In this document: positions 1 through 6,871 of the stretch, piece after piece | Numbering within the stretch: position 1 is the stretch's first letter | How the letters are laid out: each line of letters starts with the position of its first letter | Virus record (IMG/VR): IMGVR_UViG_3300025168_000115 | Location: 1-54,144 of that record | DNA from: a virus | DNA: 54,144 nucleotides | Reading direction: 5' to 3' (one strand) | Notes under the pieces: generated by a model | Told to the model about the DNA's origin: nothing | The model's database searches: none | Seen by the model: the letters and a program-made list of their open reading frames with translations, nothing else | Position numbers and translations under genes: made by a program

Positions 1-4
1 AATT

Positions 5-565
5 TCATTTTTTCTTTCCTCTTTTTTTAGCTTTTTTGCCCCAAGACTTTCCTCTTCCTCGCTCTTTACAAGCGCCGGGAGTTGGCCGACATGCGGGGTA
101 CTTCTTTCTTTTCTCGCCTGATCCACGGCCGCAAGACTTGTATCCGCCTTTACCGTCGGGGGCATTACAATCGACCCAGCCTTTCTTCTTGCCTTTGGCT
201 CCTTTGCGACCAAACCAGTCACGGAGGGAAGATTCTTTCCCAGATTCAGTTCCAGCTTTCTTTTTCTTTTTTGATTTCTTTTTTGATTTCTTCTTCTTTT
301 TTTTCTTTTCCTCGAGAGTTCCTTCACCATAACCGCCGCCATATTCCCAATCGGGTTCATCCCAATGGTATGCCTTGGCTTCGTCAATATCTTCATCTAG
401 CTCTTGGCCTTCTTCTGCTTTTACGCAGTTGCGATATGTCTTTCCAAACATCTTCTTGGTCTTTCTCTTCTCGTGAGTCTTATAACCTTTTTGACATTTT
501 TCATCGAGAACAGCTTCGAGCTCTTCCTCTATGATTCGTTGTAAATCTTCTTTGGTTATGTTCAT
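5..565 (-). CDS. Lysine-rich putative internal virion protein
   Basis: 186 residues. The N-terminus (MNITKEDLQRIIEEELEAVL) is an acidic amphipathic helix. A long lysine/serine run follows near residues 85-105, then a basic Cys-containing tail with WVDCNAPDG, SCGRG and YPACRPTPGACK and a Lys/Arg-rich end. The helix closely matches the start of the next gene upstream (562..1278); the two genes overlap by 4 bases and are probably co-expressed. No enzyme motif is visible. By analogy with T4 internal proteins, an acidic N-terminal capsid-targeting helix followed by a strongly basic body suggests a DNA-condensing protein packaged in the head; this is inference. It could instead be an unrelated nucleic-acid-binding protein. 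The ORF is certain, the role is not. Confidence 0.6.
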   Translation of the reverse strand: MNITKEDLQRIIEEELEAVLDEKCQKGYKTHEKRKTKKMFGKTYRNCVKAEEGQELDEDIDEAKAYHWDEPDWEYGGGYGEGTLEEKKKKKKKSKKKSKKKKKAGTESGKESSLRDWFGRKGAKGKKKGWVDCNAPDGKGGYKSCGRGSGEKRKKYPACRPTPGACKERGRGKSWGKKAKKRGKKK

Positions 566-1278
566 TTTTTTTCTTGCGCCATTTTAGTTGCAGTTGCATA
601 CATTACGGACTTTGCATCAGAACCATAATCTTTTTTGAAACCTTTCATATTCTTCTTCATCCCCATTGCGAATTTTTCTTTTTGTTGCTTGTCCTTTTTG
701 GTAAGCTTCTTTTCAGATAGGTCAACATCTTTATTATCGTCCAAGATGTAGTCACCATTTTGGTGCTTCTTTACTGACGGCATATCTTCAAGGGTCTTAA
801 GGATGTCTTTCTCTTGTTCTTTCCCAAACTCTTTGAAGAATGGATCGAGTCCTGCTGCTCCACCTTCGTCTCTGAGGATCTTTTCGATCTTCTTAGGGTC
901 GACGTGGGTATAACCCTTTTTGGCCATGCTTGTGTGATCTTGCTTAACGTCAGCTGCATACTTCTTTCCGCTCTCAGGGTCGTACATGTCGTGCTTTTGG
1001 AACTCTTCCTCTAAGCCTTCCTTTTTTGAGTTACCCCAGTTTTTGGCTCCAACCTTGCGGCACTTTACAAGAGCTCCGGAAGCATATGCGGAAGGCCAAA
1101 CGTCATAGCGAGACTTTACCTTGTGATAGCAGGCATCTTTCTTCTTGGCTTTTGCTTTCTTTTTCTTTTTGCGCTTCTTCTTTTTCGCAGCTTTTCGCTT
1201 CTTACCTTTCTTCTCATCAAGCACAGCTGTGAGCTCTTCTTTGATAATCTGAATTAAATCTTTGTTACTAATTTGCAT
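562..1278 (-). CDS. Lysine-rich protein with DUF5872-like segment, putative internal protein
   Basis: 238 residues from the ATG at 1278, chosen because AAGGAG lies 5 bases upstream; an in-frame start 18 bases earlier has no ribosome site. Residues 1-23 (MQISNKDLIQIIKEELTAVL) repeat the acidic helix of the following gene. A long Lys-rich stretch follows, then a segment with DACYHKVKSRYDVWPSAYAS and NWGNSKKE, which I recognise as the DUF5872 type seen in phages and large viruses. The C-terminus ends in SVMYATATKMAQEKK, a tail common in marine T4-like phage proteins. An ACTATTTA motif sits 19 bases upstream of the start. Packaged DNA-binding protein is my inference; no catalytic residues are evident. 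Confidence 0.65.
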   Translation of the reverse strand: MQISNKDLIQIIKEELTAVLDEKKGKKRKAAKKKKRKKKKKAKAKKKDACYHKVKSRYDVWPSAYASGALVKCRKVGAKNWGNSKKEGLEEEFQKHDMYDPESGKKYAADVKQDHTSMAKKGYTHVDPKKIEKILRDEGGAAGLDPFFKEFGKEQEKDILKTLEDMPSVKKHQNGDYILDDNKDVDLSEKKLTKKDKQQKEKFAMGMKKNMKGFKKDYGSDAKSVMYATATKMAQEKK

Positions 1279-1297
1279 AACACTCCTTCGTTTCATA

Positions 1298-1305
1298 TAA
1301 ATAGT
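1298..1305 (-). promoter_or_regulatory. Putative late-promoter motif ACTATTTA
   Basis: The coding strand reads ATACTATTTATATG, 19 bases upstream of the Lys-rich gene start at 1278. The same octamer precedes several virion genes at a similar distance. The promoter role is inferred from recurrence and position. Confidence 0.4.
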
Positions 1306-1306
1306 A

Positions 1307-1486
1307 TCAAGCGACCCATTTTAGAGCTCTTCTCAGGTGATATCTTATTTTTCCATCTCTCCATTGAACTGCGATAAATCCACTGGTTAAATTTTCGCGG
1401 ACGACTATCCCCAATATATAATTTGGATTGCTTCGTTGAAGCCGGGAAGTCACAAGATCTGCGACCTTAAGGGGTCTTTGATCCAT
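1307..1486 (-). CDS. Small SH3/KOW-like protein
   Basis: 59 residues from the ATG at 1486; a TTG three codons upstream is the alternative start. It overlaps the end of the J-domain gene by 20 bases. The pattern VADLV ... YILGIVVREN ... AVQWRDGKIRYH resembles small SH3-like beta-barrels that begin with a V/G-D-L-V turn and have an LGIVV strand. Similar small proteins occur at 4523, 18768, 20053, 20246 and 20433. The fold is inferred from hydrophobic pattern only; no function is evident. Confidence 0.5.
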   Translation of the reverse strand: MDQRPLKVADLVTSRLQRSNPNYILGIVVRENLTSGFIAVQWRDGKIRYHLRRALKWVA

Positions 1487-2084
1487 CCCACTCAAACACT
1501 TGCTTTAGAAAGGCGCTGACCACCATATCTATACAACCCTGATTTCCCTCACAGTTTTGCAAGTGCCAAGCATAGGTTGTCTTTTGTTTCTGAAGCTTCT
1601 CGGACATTCTTACCACATCTTTCTCTAGAGATGTATTCGCCTCTTCGTAGTTTGGAATGTCGATTTTATATCGATCTATGACGTCAAAGAGTTCGCCCCA
1701 TTGTCCTTCATTCATCGCAACGGTTGCTCTTTGAAACGCATTGGTGAATTCTTCGTGTCTTGGGTCGGTTTGTCCAACCTTGTCTGGGTGTATTTTCTTG
1801 GCGACAGACTTAAATACATCTTTATGTTTTTTTTGCTTACCCTTCACTTCAATTCTAGAATGGTCCTCTGGATATTCTATTTTTGTTGGACTGTTTATGA
1901 TAACTTTCTTATTTTTGTCCTTCTGGAGATTATCTAGGTTAACGCCATTGTCTTCGCACCACTTTAGGTAGGTGCACTCAAAAGCTTCATTTGCCTCTCG
2001 CAATACTTCGTTATTGTATTCGAATTCAGCTTCTAGTGAACGGAACTCATTTAAGAGCTTTTTGAATTTAAGTTTGTCCTTCAT
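1467..2084 (-). CDS. J-domain (DnaJ-like) protein
   Basis: 205 residues. A central J-domain is recognisable by KSVAKKIHPDKVG near residues 91-103, with the invariant HPD, followed by a helix containing FTNAFQRATVAMNEG. The domain is flanked by predicted helical segments and lacks the Gly/Phe and Cys-rich parts of full DnaJ, so it is a J-protein of restricted type. J-proteins recruit and stimulate Hsp70 through HPD. A phage version would redirect host DnaK; the partner and client are unknown. An ACTATTTA motif lies 7 bases upstream of the ATG. The gene also overlaps the end of the upstream nucleotidyltransferase-like gene. Confidence 0.7.
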   Translation of the reverse strand: MKDKLKFKKLLNEFRSLEAEFEYNNEVLREANEAFECTYLKWCEDNGVNLDNLQKDKNKKVIINSPTKIEYPEDHSRIEVKGKQKKHKDVFKSVAKKIHPDKVGQTDPRHEEFTNAFQRATVAMNEGQWGELFDVIDRYKIDIPNYEEANTSLEKDVVRMSEKLQKQKTTYAWHLQNCEGNQGCIDMVVSAFLKQVFEWDGSKTP

Positions 2085-2988
2085 CAGAATCTAAATAGTC
2101 CGCAGACACTCGATTAGACCGAGAGCCTAGAAGAATTTCTTTCTCTGGTCTCTTGACGATTGTGGACCTCGAGGCACATAGAAAGTTTCTATATTCCTCC
2201 CAATTTCGGAGATTGTGGAAATCATCAACTGGTATCTCATGTGATTTTTCCAAACTGAGAGGTTTAAATACTTTGTCCAATCCAAACCACCTAGCTGACC
2301 ACATCTGAGATGGATCAAGGTAGATTTCCTCTCCCCATGTAGAACCAGGCGGCTTTCGGCCGGTTCCTGTACGGATTATTCTCCTAAAGTCTAGCCACTC
2401 ATCTTTGCCAAATGTAAACGACATGAAGTTGTTATCTCTCACTGTCTGTCCATTGAAGCTTATATAGCAATTCTTTTTGGAATTAATTATCCTTCTATGT
2501 TCTCGTAGCTGGTATGGGGAAAAGTACCCATGAGGGAATGAAACATAATACTTAGAAGGTATCATCCAGTCAGAGATTCTCGCTAGAGTCTTGAAAGCAG
2601 TGACTGCTCCATGTATAACGGACCATGATGTACAGTCTCTCTTATGCCTGTCTTTTGGATTGACTCCGACGTAATAAATTGGAATCCTTCTTCTAGAAAC
2701 TCCAATGTTCCTATCGAATGTCCTATGTGCCCAAACGGGATCTCCGCACCATCCGCCAAGTCTCTTTTTTATTATTGGAGCAAAGTCTCCATTAACAACA
2801 ATCCAGATAGATTTACATCCAGCCCAAGCGCACTCTACAACGGCTGCTTCCAACAGATTGTAGTTCGCAGCAATAGGCATCATGCAATCTGGCCATGGTT
2901 GGTCAAAGTCGAATGTCTCATGTCCTGCGACTGGTATGATGCCGACTAAGTTCCTACTCTCTTCCGTAGCGTCTCTAGCGTTTTCCAT
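2068..2988 (-). CDS. Nucleotidyltransferase-like protein
   Basis: 306 residues, with AAAGGAG upstream of the ATG. The N-terminus (VGIIPVAGHETFDFDQPWPD, then CMMPIAANYNLLEAAVVECA and AGCKSIWIVVNGD) follows the layout of sugar-phosphate nucleotidyltransferases: a GIIPAAG-like loop, an MP element, then a helix and strand ending in a VNGD acidic site. The basic GxGxR-K signature is altered, so substrate and activity are uncertain. The rest has no motif I can name. It overlaps both neighbours, consistent with an operon with 2946..3725. A role in making a modified nucleotide or sugar is possible but speculative. Confidence 0.5.
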   Translation of the reverse strand: MENARDATEESRNLVGIIPVAGHETFDFDQPWPDCMMPIAANYNLLEAAVVECAWAGCKSIWIVVNGDFAPIIKKRLGGWCGDPVWAHRTFDRNIGVSRRRIPIYYVGVNPKDRHKRDCTSWSVIHGAVTAFKTLARISDWMIPSKYYVSFPHGYFSPYQLREHRRIINSKKNCYISFNGQTVRDNNFMSFTFGKDEWLDFRRIIRTGTGRKPPGSTWGEEIYLDPSQMWSARWFGLDKVFKPLSLEKSHEIPVDDFHNLRNWEEYRNFLCASRSTIVKRPEKEILLGSRSNRVSADYLDSDEGQT

Positions 2989-3725
2989 GGTTTCTCCTTT
3001 GCTTGTTCCATATTATATATCTCTTCAAGTGAATATTTTGGCCTTAACGATTGAGATGTTACTCTCCTAAAGAACTCTATCTTTGGTCTCTTATAATACC
3101 TCTTATTTTTGCGTTGCCATGCGAACTTGCCGTTGATACCTGCAGACTTAAGCATGCGTAGTATCTTTATCATAGCTATACCTTGGCCATAGTCGGGACT
3201 TAAAAGTTGGTCCATGGTCATCCTAGAGGCTCCCACAAGGTCTTTTGTCTTGTTGTGTTCGACTCGGGGTGTTTTATATAAATTTAATTGATAAATGAAA
3301 TCATCCTCAGGATCGATCAACATTGTCGAGTCATTCATGGACATTTCTCGAGTATCAAAGAAATCGTAAACATTAAAAATTTTTGTCTCCTTATCGAACC
3401 TGATGAGCTCATCGACGTGTAGGGTGACTCTTTTGTTTCCAATCGTTATGATGTTGACTTCTTTCTTGTATTTGCGAATATTGGATATCCTATTTGGACA
3501 TATCATCAAAGAAGTCAAGCCAAGTGCAAAGGTTAAGTTATTATAAAGCTGCTTGGGGTCATCTGCGTTCATAAATCCAAAGTCGTAGTCCAGCAGTTTC
3601 AAATCGTGTCGAAATACATATTCGGGATCTTGCACTACGATCTTTGTCTGAGTTCTCCACGCATATAGTAGAGACTCTAGGGATCGACCAATGATTAACT
3701 TTGGTATCTTATGAGTCAAGATCAC
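2946..3725 (-). CDS. Hypothetical protein
   Basis: 259 residues, function not recognised. It starts at GTG (3725) or a TTG two codons later preceded by AAGGTG; both overlap the end of the upstream gene. The N-terminus (KLIIGRSLESLLYAWRTQTK) could begin a Rossmann-like fold, but no complete dinucleotide-binding motif is visible. The C-terminal third is very basic (WQRKNKRYYKRPKIEFFRR). It overlaps the nucleotidyltransferase-like gene downstream by about 40 bases, which suggests translational coupling and perhaps a shared pathway. Confidence 0.55.
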   Translation of the reverse strand: MILTHKIPKLIIGRSLESLLYAWRTQTKIVVQDPEYVFRHDLKLLDYDFGFMNADDPKQLYNNLTFALGLTSLMICPNRISNIRKYKKEVNIITIGNKRVTLHVDELIRFDKETKIFNVYDFFDTREMSMNDSTMLIDPEDDFIYQLNLYKTPRVEHNKTKDLVGASRMTMDQLLSPDYGQGIAMIKILRMLKSAGINGKFAWQRKNKRYYKRPKIEFFRRVTSQSLRPKYSLEEIYNMEQAKEKPWKTLETLRKRVGT

Positions 3726-4530
3726 CTTTGCTATTTCTCTGCTTGATCAATTCTTCTGGTGTGTCGTAGCCGGTTGCTCCGTCGTCCCAAGCATTTTCGC
3801 CCTTGGCAAACCATTGTGGTTCCTTCTCGGTGCTTGGAGCCTCAGAGTCTGGGTCTTTGCTAAATGTTTTTCTCAATTCGTCTCTTTCTTCTATCATTTC
3901 AGACTTCATGAGTCCACGACCATCAGTAGACATCCACCAATCATTCATTTGACCATATAGACCTGATACCTTACCAGCTCCACCAACATATTTTTTCCCG
4001 AGTTCTAATTCAACAGACATCTGGTTACTAAAGAAAAAATTCAAGTAGTCTTCCCAGAAATGCTTTTCATATATGATATTCTTGTCTTTTTTTGGTAGTT
4101 TTGCAAAATCTTTTGATGTTAACTCAGAATAACCTCTTCCTTCGTAACTTATGTTTTCAAGTCTCTCTTCGAGTTCAATATAATATGATACAACTTGAAA
4201 TCTTATAATCTTACGAACTATTTTTAGTCCAAACAATCTAAACCACCAAAATGTAACTCCAGAAGCCAATAGCGCTTTGACTTTCGACAAGGGGGTCTTA
4301 TAGCCTCTAGTTCCCGTGGGTGGGATATCTTCTTCTTCAAGGTCATCGATCAATTTTTGAAAATTTTTATTAATAAAAGTTTTCAATGAATCTTTAAATG
4401 TTGGATTGGTAGAGGTAAAGGTTTCTAGAAACAAATCCAAACTACCAGGCATTACTCCGATCAAATCATACAATCCTTTGTTGTCCTCAGATAGTAGCTT
4501 ACTCTCATTTATAATTTTAACCTTATACAT
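3709..4530 (-). CDS. Hypothetical protein with possible capsid-targeting N-terminus
   Basis: 273 residues, not recognised. The first residues (MYKVKIINESKLLSEDN) resemble the short helix ending in LxE seen at the start of other proteins here, a possible gp21-type cleavage signal. A hydrophobic segment around residues 86-108 (LLASGVTFWWFRLFGLKIV) could contact membrane or form a core. The last 60 residues are acidic and polar. AAAGGA precedes the ATG and an ACTATTTA motif lies about 40 bases upstream inside the preceding gene. A structural or packaged role is a guess. Confidence 0.5.
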   Translation of the reverse strand: MYKVKIINESKLLSEDNKGLYDLIGVMPGSLDLFLETFTSTNPTFKDSLKTFINKNFQKLIDDLEEEDIPPTGTRGYKTPLSKVKALLASGVTFWWFRLFGLKIVRKIIRFQVVSYYIELEERLENISYEGRGYSELTSKDFAKLPKKDKNIIYEKHFWEDYLNFFFSNQMSVELELGKKYVGGAGKVSGLYGQMNDWWMSTDGRGLMKSEMIEERDELRKTFSKDPDSEAPSTEKEPQWFAKGENAWDDGATGYDTPEELIKQRNSKGDLDS

Positions 4531-4777
4531 CGTTGTTTAGTCCTTTTAAGAATTGTTCTGGTACCATTTTAAATAGTTCATTATCGATCTTAATATTGTA
4601 AGACCAAAATTCATTTGGAAAACCTGACTTTGTAGGCCAGTCGTGTTCAAACATCAATTGAGGCTCGGAAACTATAATTCCTAAGCCGTCGATTAGTTCA
4701 CCAATAAAATCTTGACGGAACATGACAAGGTCACCAATTGAAAACTTAGGTCCCTCGCAAATCACGATAAGCACCAA
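4523..4777 (-). CDS. Small SH3-like protein
   Basis: Up to 84 residues. It contains FSIGDLVMFRQDF then GLGIIVSEP, the G-D-L-V and GIIV pattern shared with the mini-proteins at 1307 and 20053-20639. The first codons lie inside the end of thyX and the start is unclear: TTG at 4777, an internal GTG, or a later start are all possible and none has a good ribosome site. The tail (LFKMVPEQFLKGL) ends 8 bases into the next gene. Function unknown. Confidence 0.45.
   Translation of the reverse strand: MVLIVICEGPKFSIGDLVMFRQDFIGELIDGLGIIVSEPQLMFEHDWPTKSGFPNEFWSYNIKIDNELFKMVPEQFLKGLNNDV
4570..4577 (-). promoter_or_regulatory. Putative late-promoter motif inside upstream gene
   Basis: AACTATTTAA on the coding strand, 40 bases upstream of the start at 4530 and within the small gene 4523..4777. 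It has the same octamer as the motifs before virion genes. Being intragenic, it could be chance. Confidence 0.3.
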
Positions 4778-5450
4778 TTGAATAAGGCCAGATTTCTTCT
4801 GCGATCTCTAAACATGATTTTGCTACCTGTTGTATTTCCCATTGGGCACCTTCATGAGTGCGAAGGTCTATAAACTTAAGTAGGTTCGACAAGTTAACAG
4901 TTCCGTAATACTTCGCATAAAGGTTTTGAGGAAGAACTCCTCTCGCTTGCTCTCGACAAACTCCTTTAGCGATCAAATGGTTGAATAGATCCAACGCATG
5001 CTTGTGAAAAGCAACCATGGCGTCTGATGACTTAATGTAAGTGTCGGCAAACCGTGGTGTAATTACTGGATCAATCAAGCCATCTAGATTGGAAGCTTGA
5101 CGGTTGCTCTCATGTTGAGTTCTGAAAGCCTTTGGTTCATAGAACTTCAGGTCAATTTCAGTGTATCGTCGTGAGATTTCATTGTAAGCCCAAGTCCGGT
5201 GTCTCATGTGCTGAGACCTTACGAACATTGGAACTTCAAACATAAATGTAATCGAGTTGTGCTCGAATGGTGACGTGTGCCTATGCTTGATCAAATACTT
5301 AATCAAACCCTTATCTTTTTTAGTTAAGGGCTTGGTGTTATCTTGACCAAAGGACACACGAGCGGCATTAGCTATCATCTTATCATCTCCAACATGTTGG
5401 ATATAAGAGACCTTGCCAATACCGTCTCCGTAAAGTTTTATTTCTTTCAT
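4746..5450 (-). CDS. thyX: FAD-dependent thymidylate synthase ThyX
   Basis: 234 residues, the usual ThyX length. The diagnostic ThyX motif is complete: RHRTWAYNEISRRY near residues 82-95, with preceding HTSPFEHNSITF and MFVRSQHMRHR. ThyX makes dTMP from dUMP using methylene-tetrahydrofolate and FAD/NADPH, independently of the host ThyA. AGAGGA lies 4 bases before the ATG. With the class II ribonucleotide reductase at 6872 it forms a nucleotide-supply module. Marine T4-like phages commonly carry ThyX in place of the T4 td enzyme. Identification is firm. Confidence 0.95.
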   Translation of the reverse strand: MKEIKLYGDGIGKVSYIQHVGDDKMIANAARVSFGQDNTKPLTKKDKGLIKYLIKHRHTSPFEHNSITFMFEVPMFVRSQHMRHRTWAYNEISRRYTEIDLKFYEPKAFRTQHESNRQASNLDGLIDPVITPRFADTYIKSSDAMVAFHKHALDLFNHLIAKGVCREQARGVLPQNLYAKYYGTVNLSNLLKFIDLRTHEGAQWEIQQVAKSCLEIAEEIWPYSIGAYRDLRGT

Positions 5451-5478
5451 GATTCCTCTATATTTTTATTTTCTTACC

Positions 5479-6282
5479 TTAAGTCGTAATTGGACGCTTA
5501 TTGTATAAGTCATCATCGCTCATCGGAGCGTTTGATGGATCATCCGAATAAAATGGAATTTGAAACTTCTTACCGGTTCTCGAAGAAGTAAATAGATTCG
5601 TTGCTTGTTGGACATTTGCTCCCGCAAGAACCATATCTCGTTCATCCTCAACATGATAGTCTGTGATGGCCGATGGATCATAGTTATAATCTCTACCGCT
5701 GAAGTGATTCGCTCTTAAGTTAAACATAGTAAAGGTCATCCAAATCTTGAAAGATCCTTGTGGTGGTTGAGACATGATGGAGTCAGGCGATCTGTCCTTG
5801 AAGTCTGGGTCTTCAAAATTTGCATCGTAATCTGATAGGTTCGTTGCTTTCATTTTTTGACCAAACACAATCGCATCCTGTAAATACTTCTTACCTAGCC
5901 TAATCGCATCCATCTTATCGATATCAAAAACCAAAAAGCTTAATTCTGGTCCAAAATATTCTCCGTCAACTTCCATATACTCCAAATTTAAAGAGTCTAG
6001 GTCTTGTCTTAATTCGGCCATCTTTGCTGAATTATCCCAATCTAATTTAACATCATTGATTTGACGTCTAATCTTGCGGAATGATCCTTGATTTTTATCG
6101 TCGTTTGGATCTATTACTTTCGCAGGTGGATTTTCTGCTGTAATTATCGCAACGGTTGCAGGTCCACTTTCTGATTGTAGAGTGCCTAATAATTTATCCA
6201 AGTTTTGATCTGTAGAGCCTATTTGTGCTTCGCTTAAAACCTCGTATATCATTTTTTTTAGCTTTTTAGTTGTAAGTTTCAT
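5479..6282 (-). CDS. DUF3293-like protein with possible capsid-targeting N-terminus
   Basis: 267 residues. The N-terminus (MKLTTKKLKKMIYEVLSEAQ) is an amphipathic helix ending in LSE-A, matching the LxE/A type of site cut by T4-like prohead proteases. Residues about 35-140 (ATVAIITAENPPA ... EYFGPELSFLVFDID ... GKKYLQDAIVFGQ) follow the DUF3293 pattern, a family of unknown function often in phage and bacterial genomes. The C-terminal half is unrecognised. An ACTATTTA motif lies about 40 bases upstream of the start. It overlaps the GroES-like gene by 4 bases. DUF3293 assignment is by pattern only. Confidence 0.6.
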   Translation of the reverse strand: MKLTTKKLKKMIYEVLSEAQIGSTDQNLDKLLGTLQSESGPATVAIITAENPPAKVIDPNDDKNQGSFRKIRRQINDVKLDWDNSAKMAELRQDLDSLNLEYMEVDGEYFGPELSFLVFDIDKMDAIRLGKKYLQDAIVFGQKMKATNLSDYDANFEDPDFKDRSPDSIMSQPPQGSFKIWMTFTMFNLRANHFSGRDYNYDPSAITDYHVEDERDMVLAGANVQQATNLFTSSRTGKKFQIPFYSDDPSNAPMSDDDLYNKRPITT

Positions 6283-6560
6283 TCTTCTAGTCTCCCGTAG
6301 ACATAATTTTCTTTAACGACGTAAATAGTCTCAGATCCGGCTTTTATCTCCTGAACCGTAGTTCTATCTGCTATGATCGAGTCTCCGATCTTTAATGAGA
6401 TGGAGCAGTCTTCAGCCATACCTATCACCTCTCCTATAATATATGGAGACTTGGGGGGTTGGTATTCTTCAGGCATCACAAAGAGTGGTGCTTCTTTGTC
6501 TTCTTTCTTTTCGTTCAACGGTAAGATCCATAGGTGTCGGTTGTGTGGTTCAAAATGCAT
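6279..6560 (-). CDS. GroES-like co-chaperonin (gp31-type function)
   Basis: 93 residues from the ATG at 6560, chosen for TTTGGAGG 5 bases upstream. Start and end match the GroES fold used by phage co-chaperonins: HNRHLWILPLNEK, then LFVMPEEYQPPKSPYIIGEV, IGDSIIADR and a final YVVKENYVYGRL. Between residues 15 and 30 is an acidic segment (EKKEDKEAPL) where GroES carries its mobile loop. T4 needs gp31 to replace GroES when folding gp23, so this protein probably caps host GroEL for capsid folding. An early promoter (6626..6654) drives it directly. Confidence 0.75.
   Translation of the reverse strand: MHFEPHNRHLWILPLNEKKEDKEAPLFVMPEEYQPPKSPYIIGEVIGMAEDCSISLKIGDSIIADRTTVQEIKAGSETIYVVKENYVYGRLEE
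6322..6329 (-). promoter_or_regulatory. Putative late-promoter motif inside upstream gene
   Basis: GACTATTTACG on the coding strand, inside the GroES-like gene and about 40 bases before the DUF3293-like gene at 6282. It matches the motif before virion genes; intragenic position lowers certainty. Confidence 0.3.
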
Positions 6561-6625
6561 TTTTCCTCCAAATAAAAAAATCACAATATGTTATATTGGG
6601 AACAAAATTAACTGTTCTTGTTTAT

Positions 6626-6654
6626 AATATAACATATTGTGATTGAGTTGTCAA
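6626..6654 (-). promoter_or_regulatory. Early sigma70-type promoter (GroES-like gene)
   Basis: The coding strand has -35 TTGACA (6654-6649), a 17-base spacer and -10 TATATT (6631-6626) with an extended TGT just before it. It precedes the GroES-like gene start by about 65 bases. It is one of eight promoters in the window sharing this architecture. Confidence 0.8.
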
Positions 6655-6664
6655 GTAAAAACTT

Positions 6665-6859
6665 TCACTTTTCTTCGTGAGATTTTTTTGCTTCTTGAAT
6701 TACTGTTCGAACTTCTCTAAGTTCTTTTGAAGCCTCCATGAGAGTCTTTCGGGCTCTAGGGGCTGCAGATTTATAACCATATGACCCTGCTTCGATTTTG
6801 TCCAAGTCATCCATCACCTCTTTAAGATCATGAATAATTTTTTCTAATTGTTCTCTCAT
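6665..6859 (-). CDS. Histone H1-like (Hc1-type) small protein
   Basis: 64 residues, almost entirely helical. An N-terminal acidic helix (MREQLEKIIHDLKEVMDDLD) is followed by GSYGYKSAAPRARKTLMEAS, which matches the conserved centre of the bacterial Hc1 family (GNKAAxxRxRK), then another charged helix. It lacks the long Lys/Ala tail of chlamydial Hc1. Related small proteins occur in Bacteroidetes, chlamydiae and marine phages, where they bind nucleic acid. It follows nrdJ and ends before the early promoter of the GroES-like gene. The family assignment is by eye. Confidence 0.5.
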   Translation of the reverse strand: MREQLEKIIHDLKEVMDDLDKIEAGSYGYKSAAPRARKTLMEASKELREVRTVIQEAKKSHEEK

Positions 6860-6871
6860 ACTTTTCTCCTG

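Noticed and set aside
82-534. Plus-strand open frames opposite the lysine-rich gene
   Set aside because: Phe/Ser-rich translations are the complement of lysine codons; no signals for expression.
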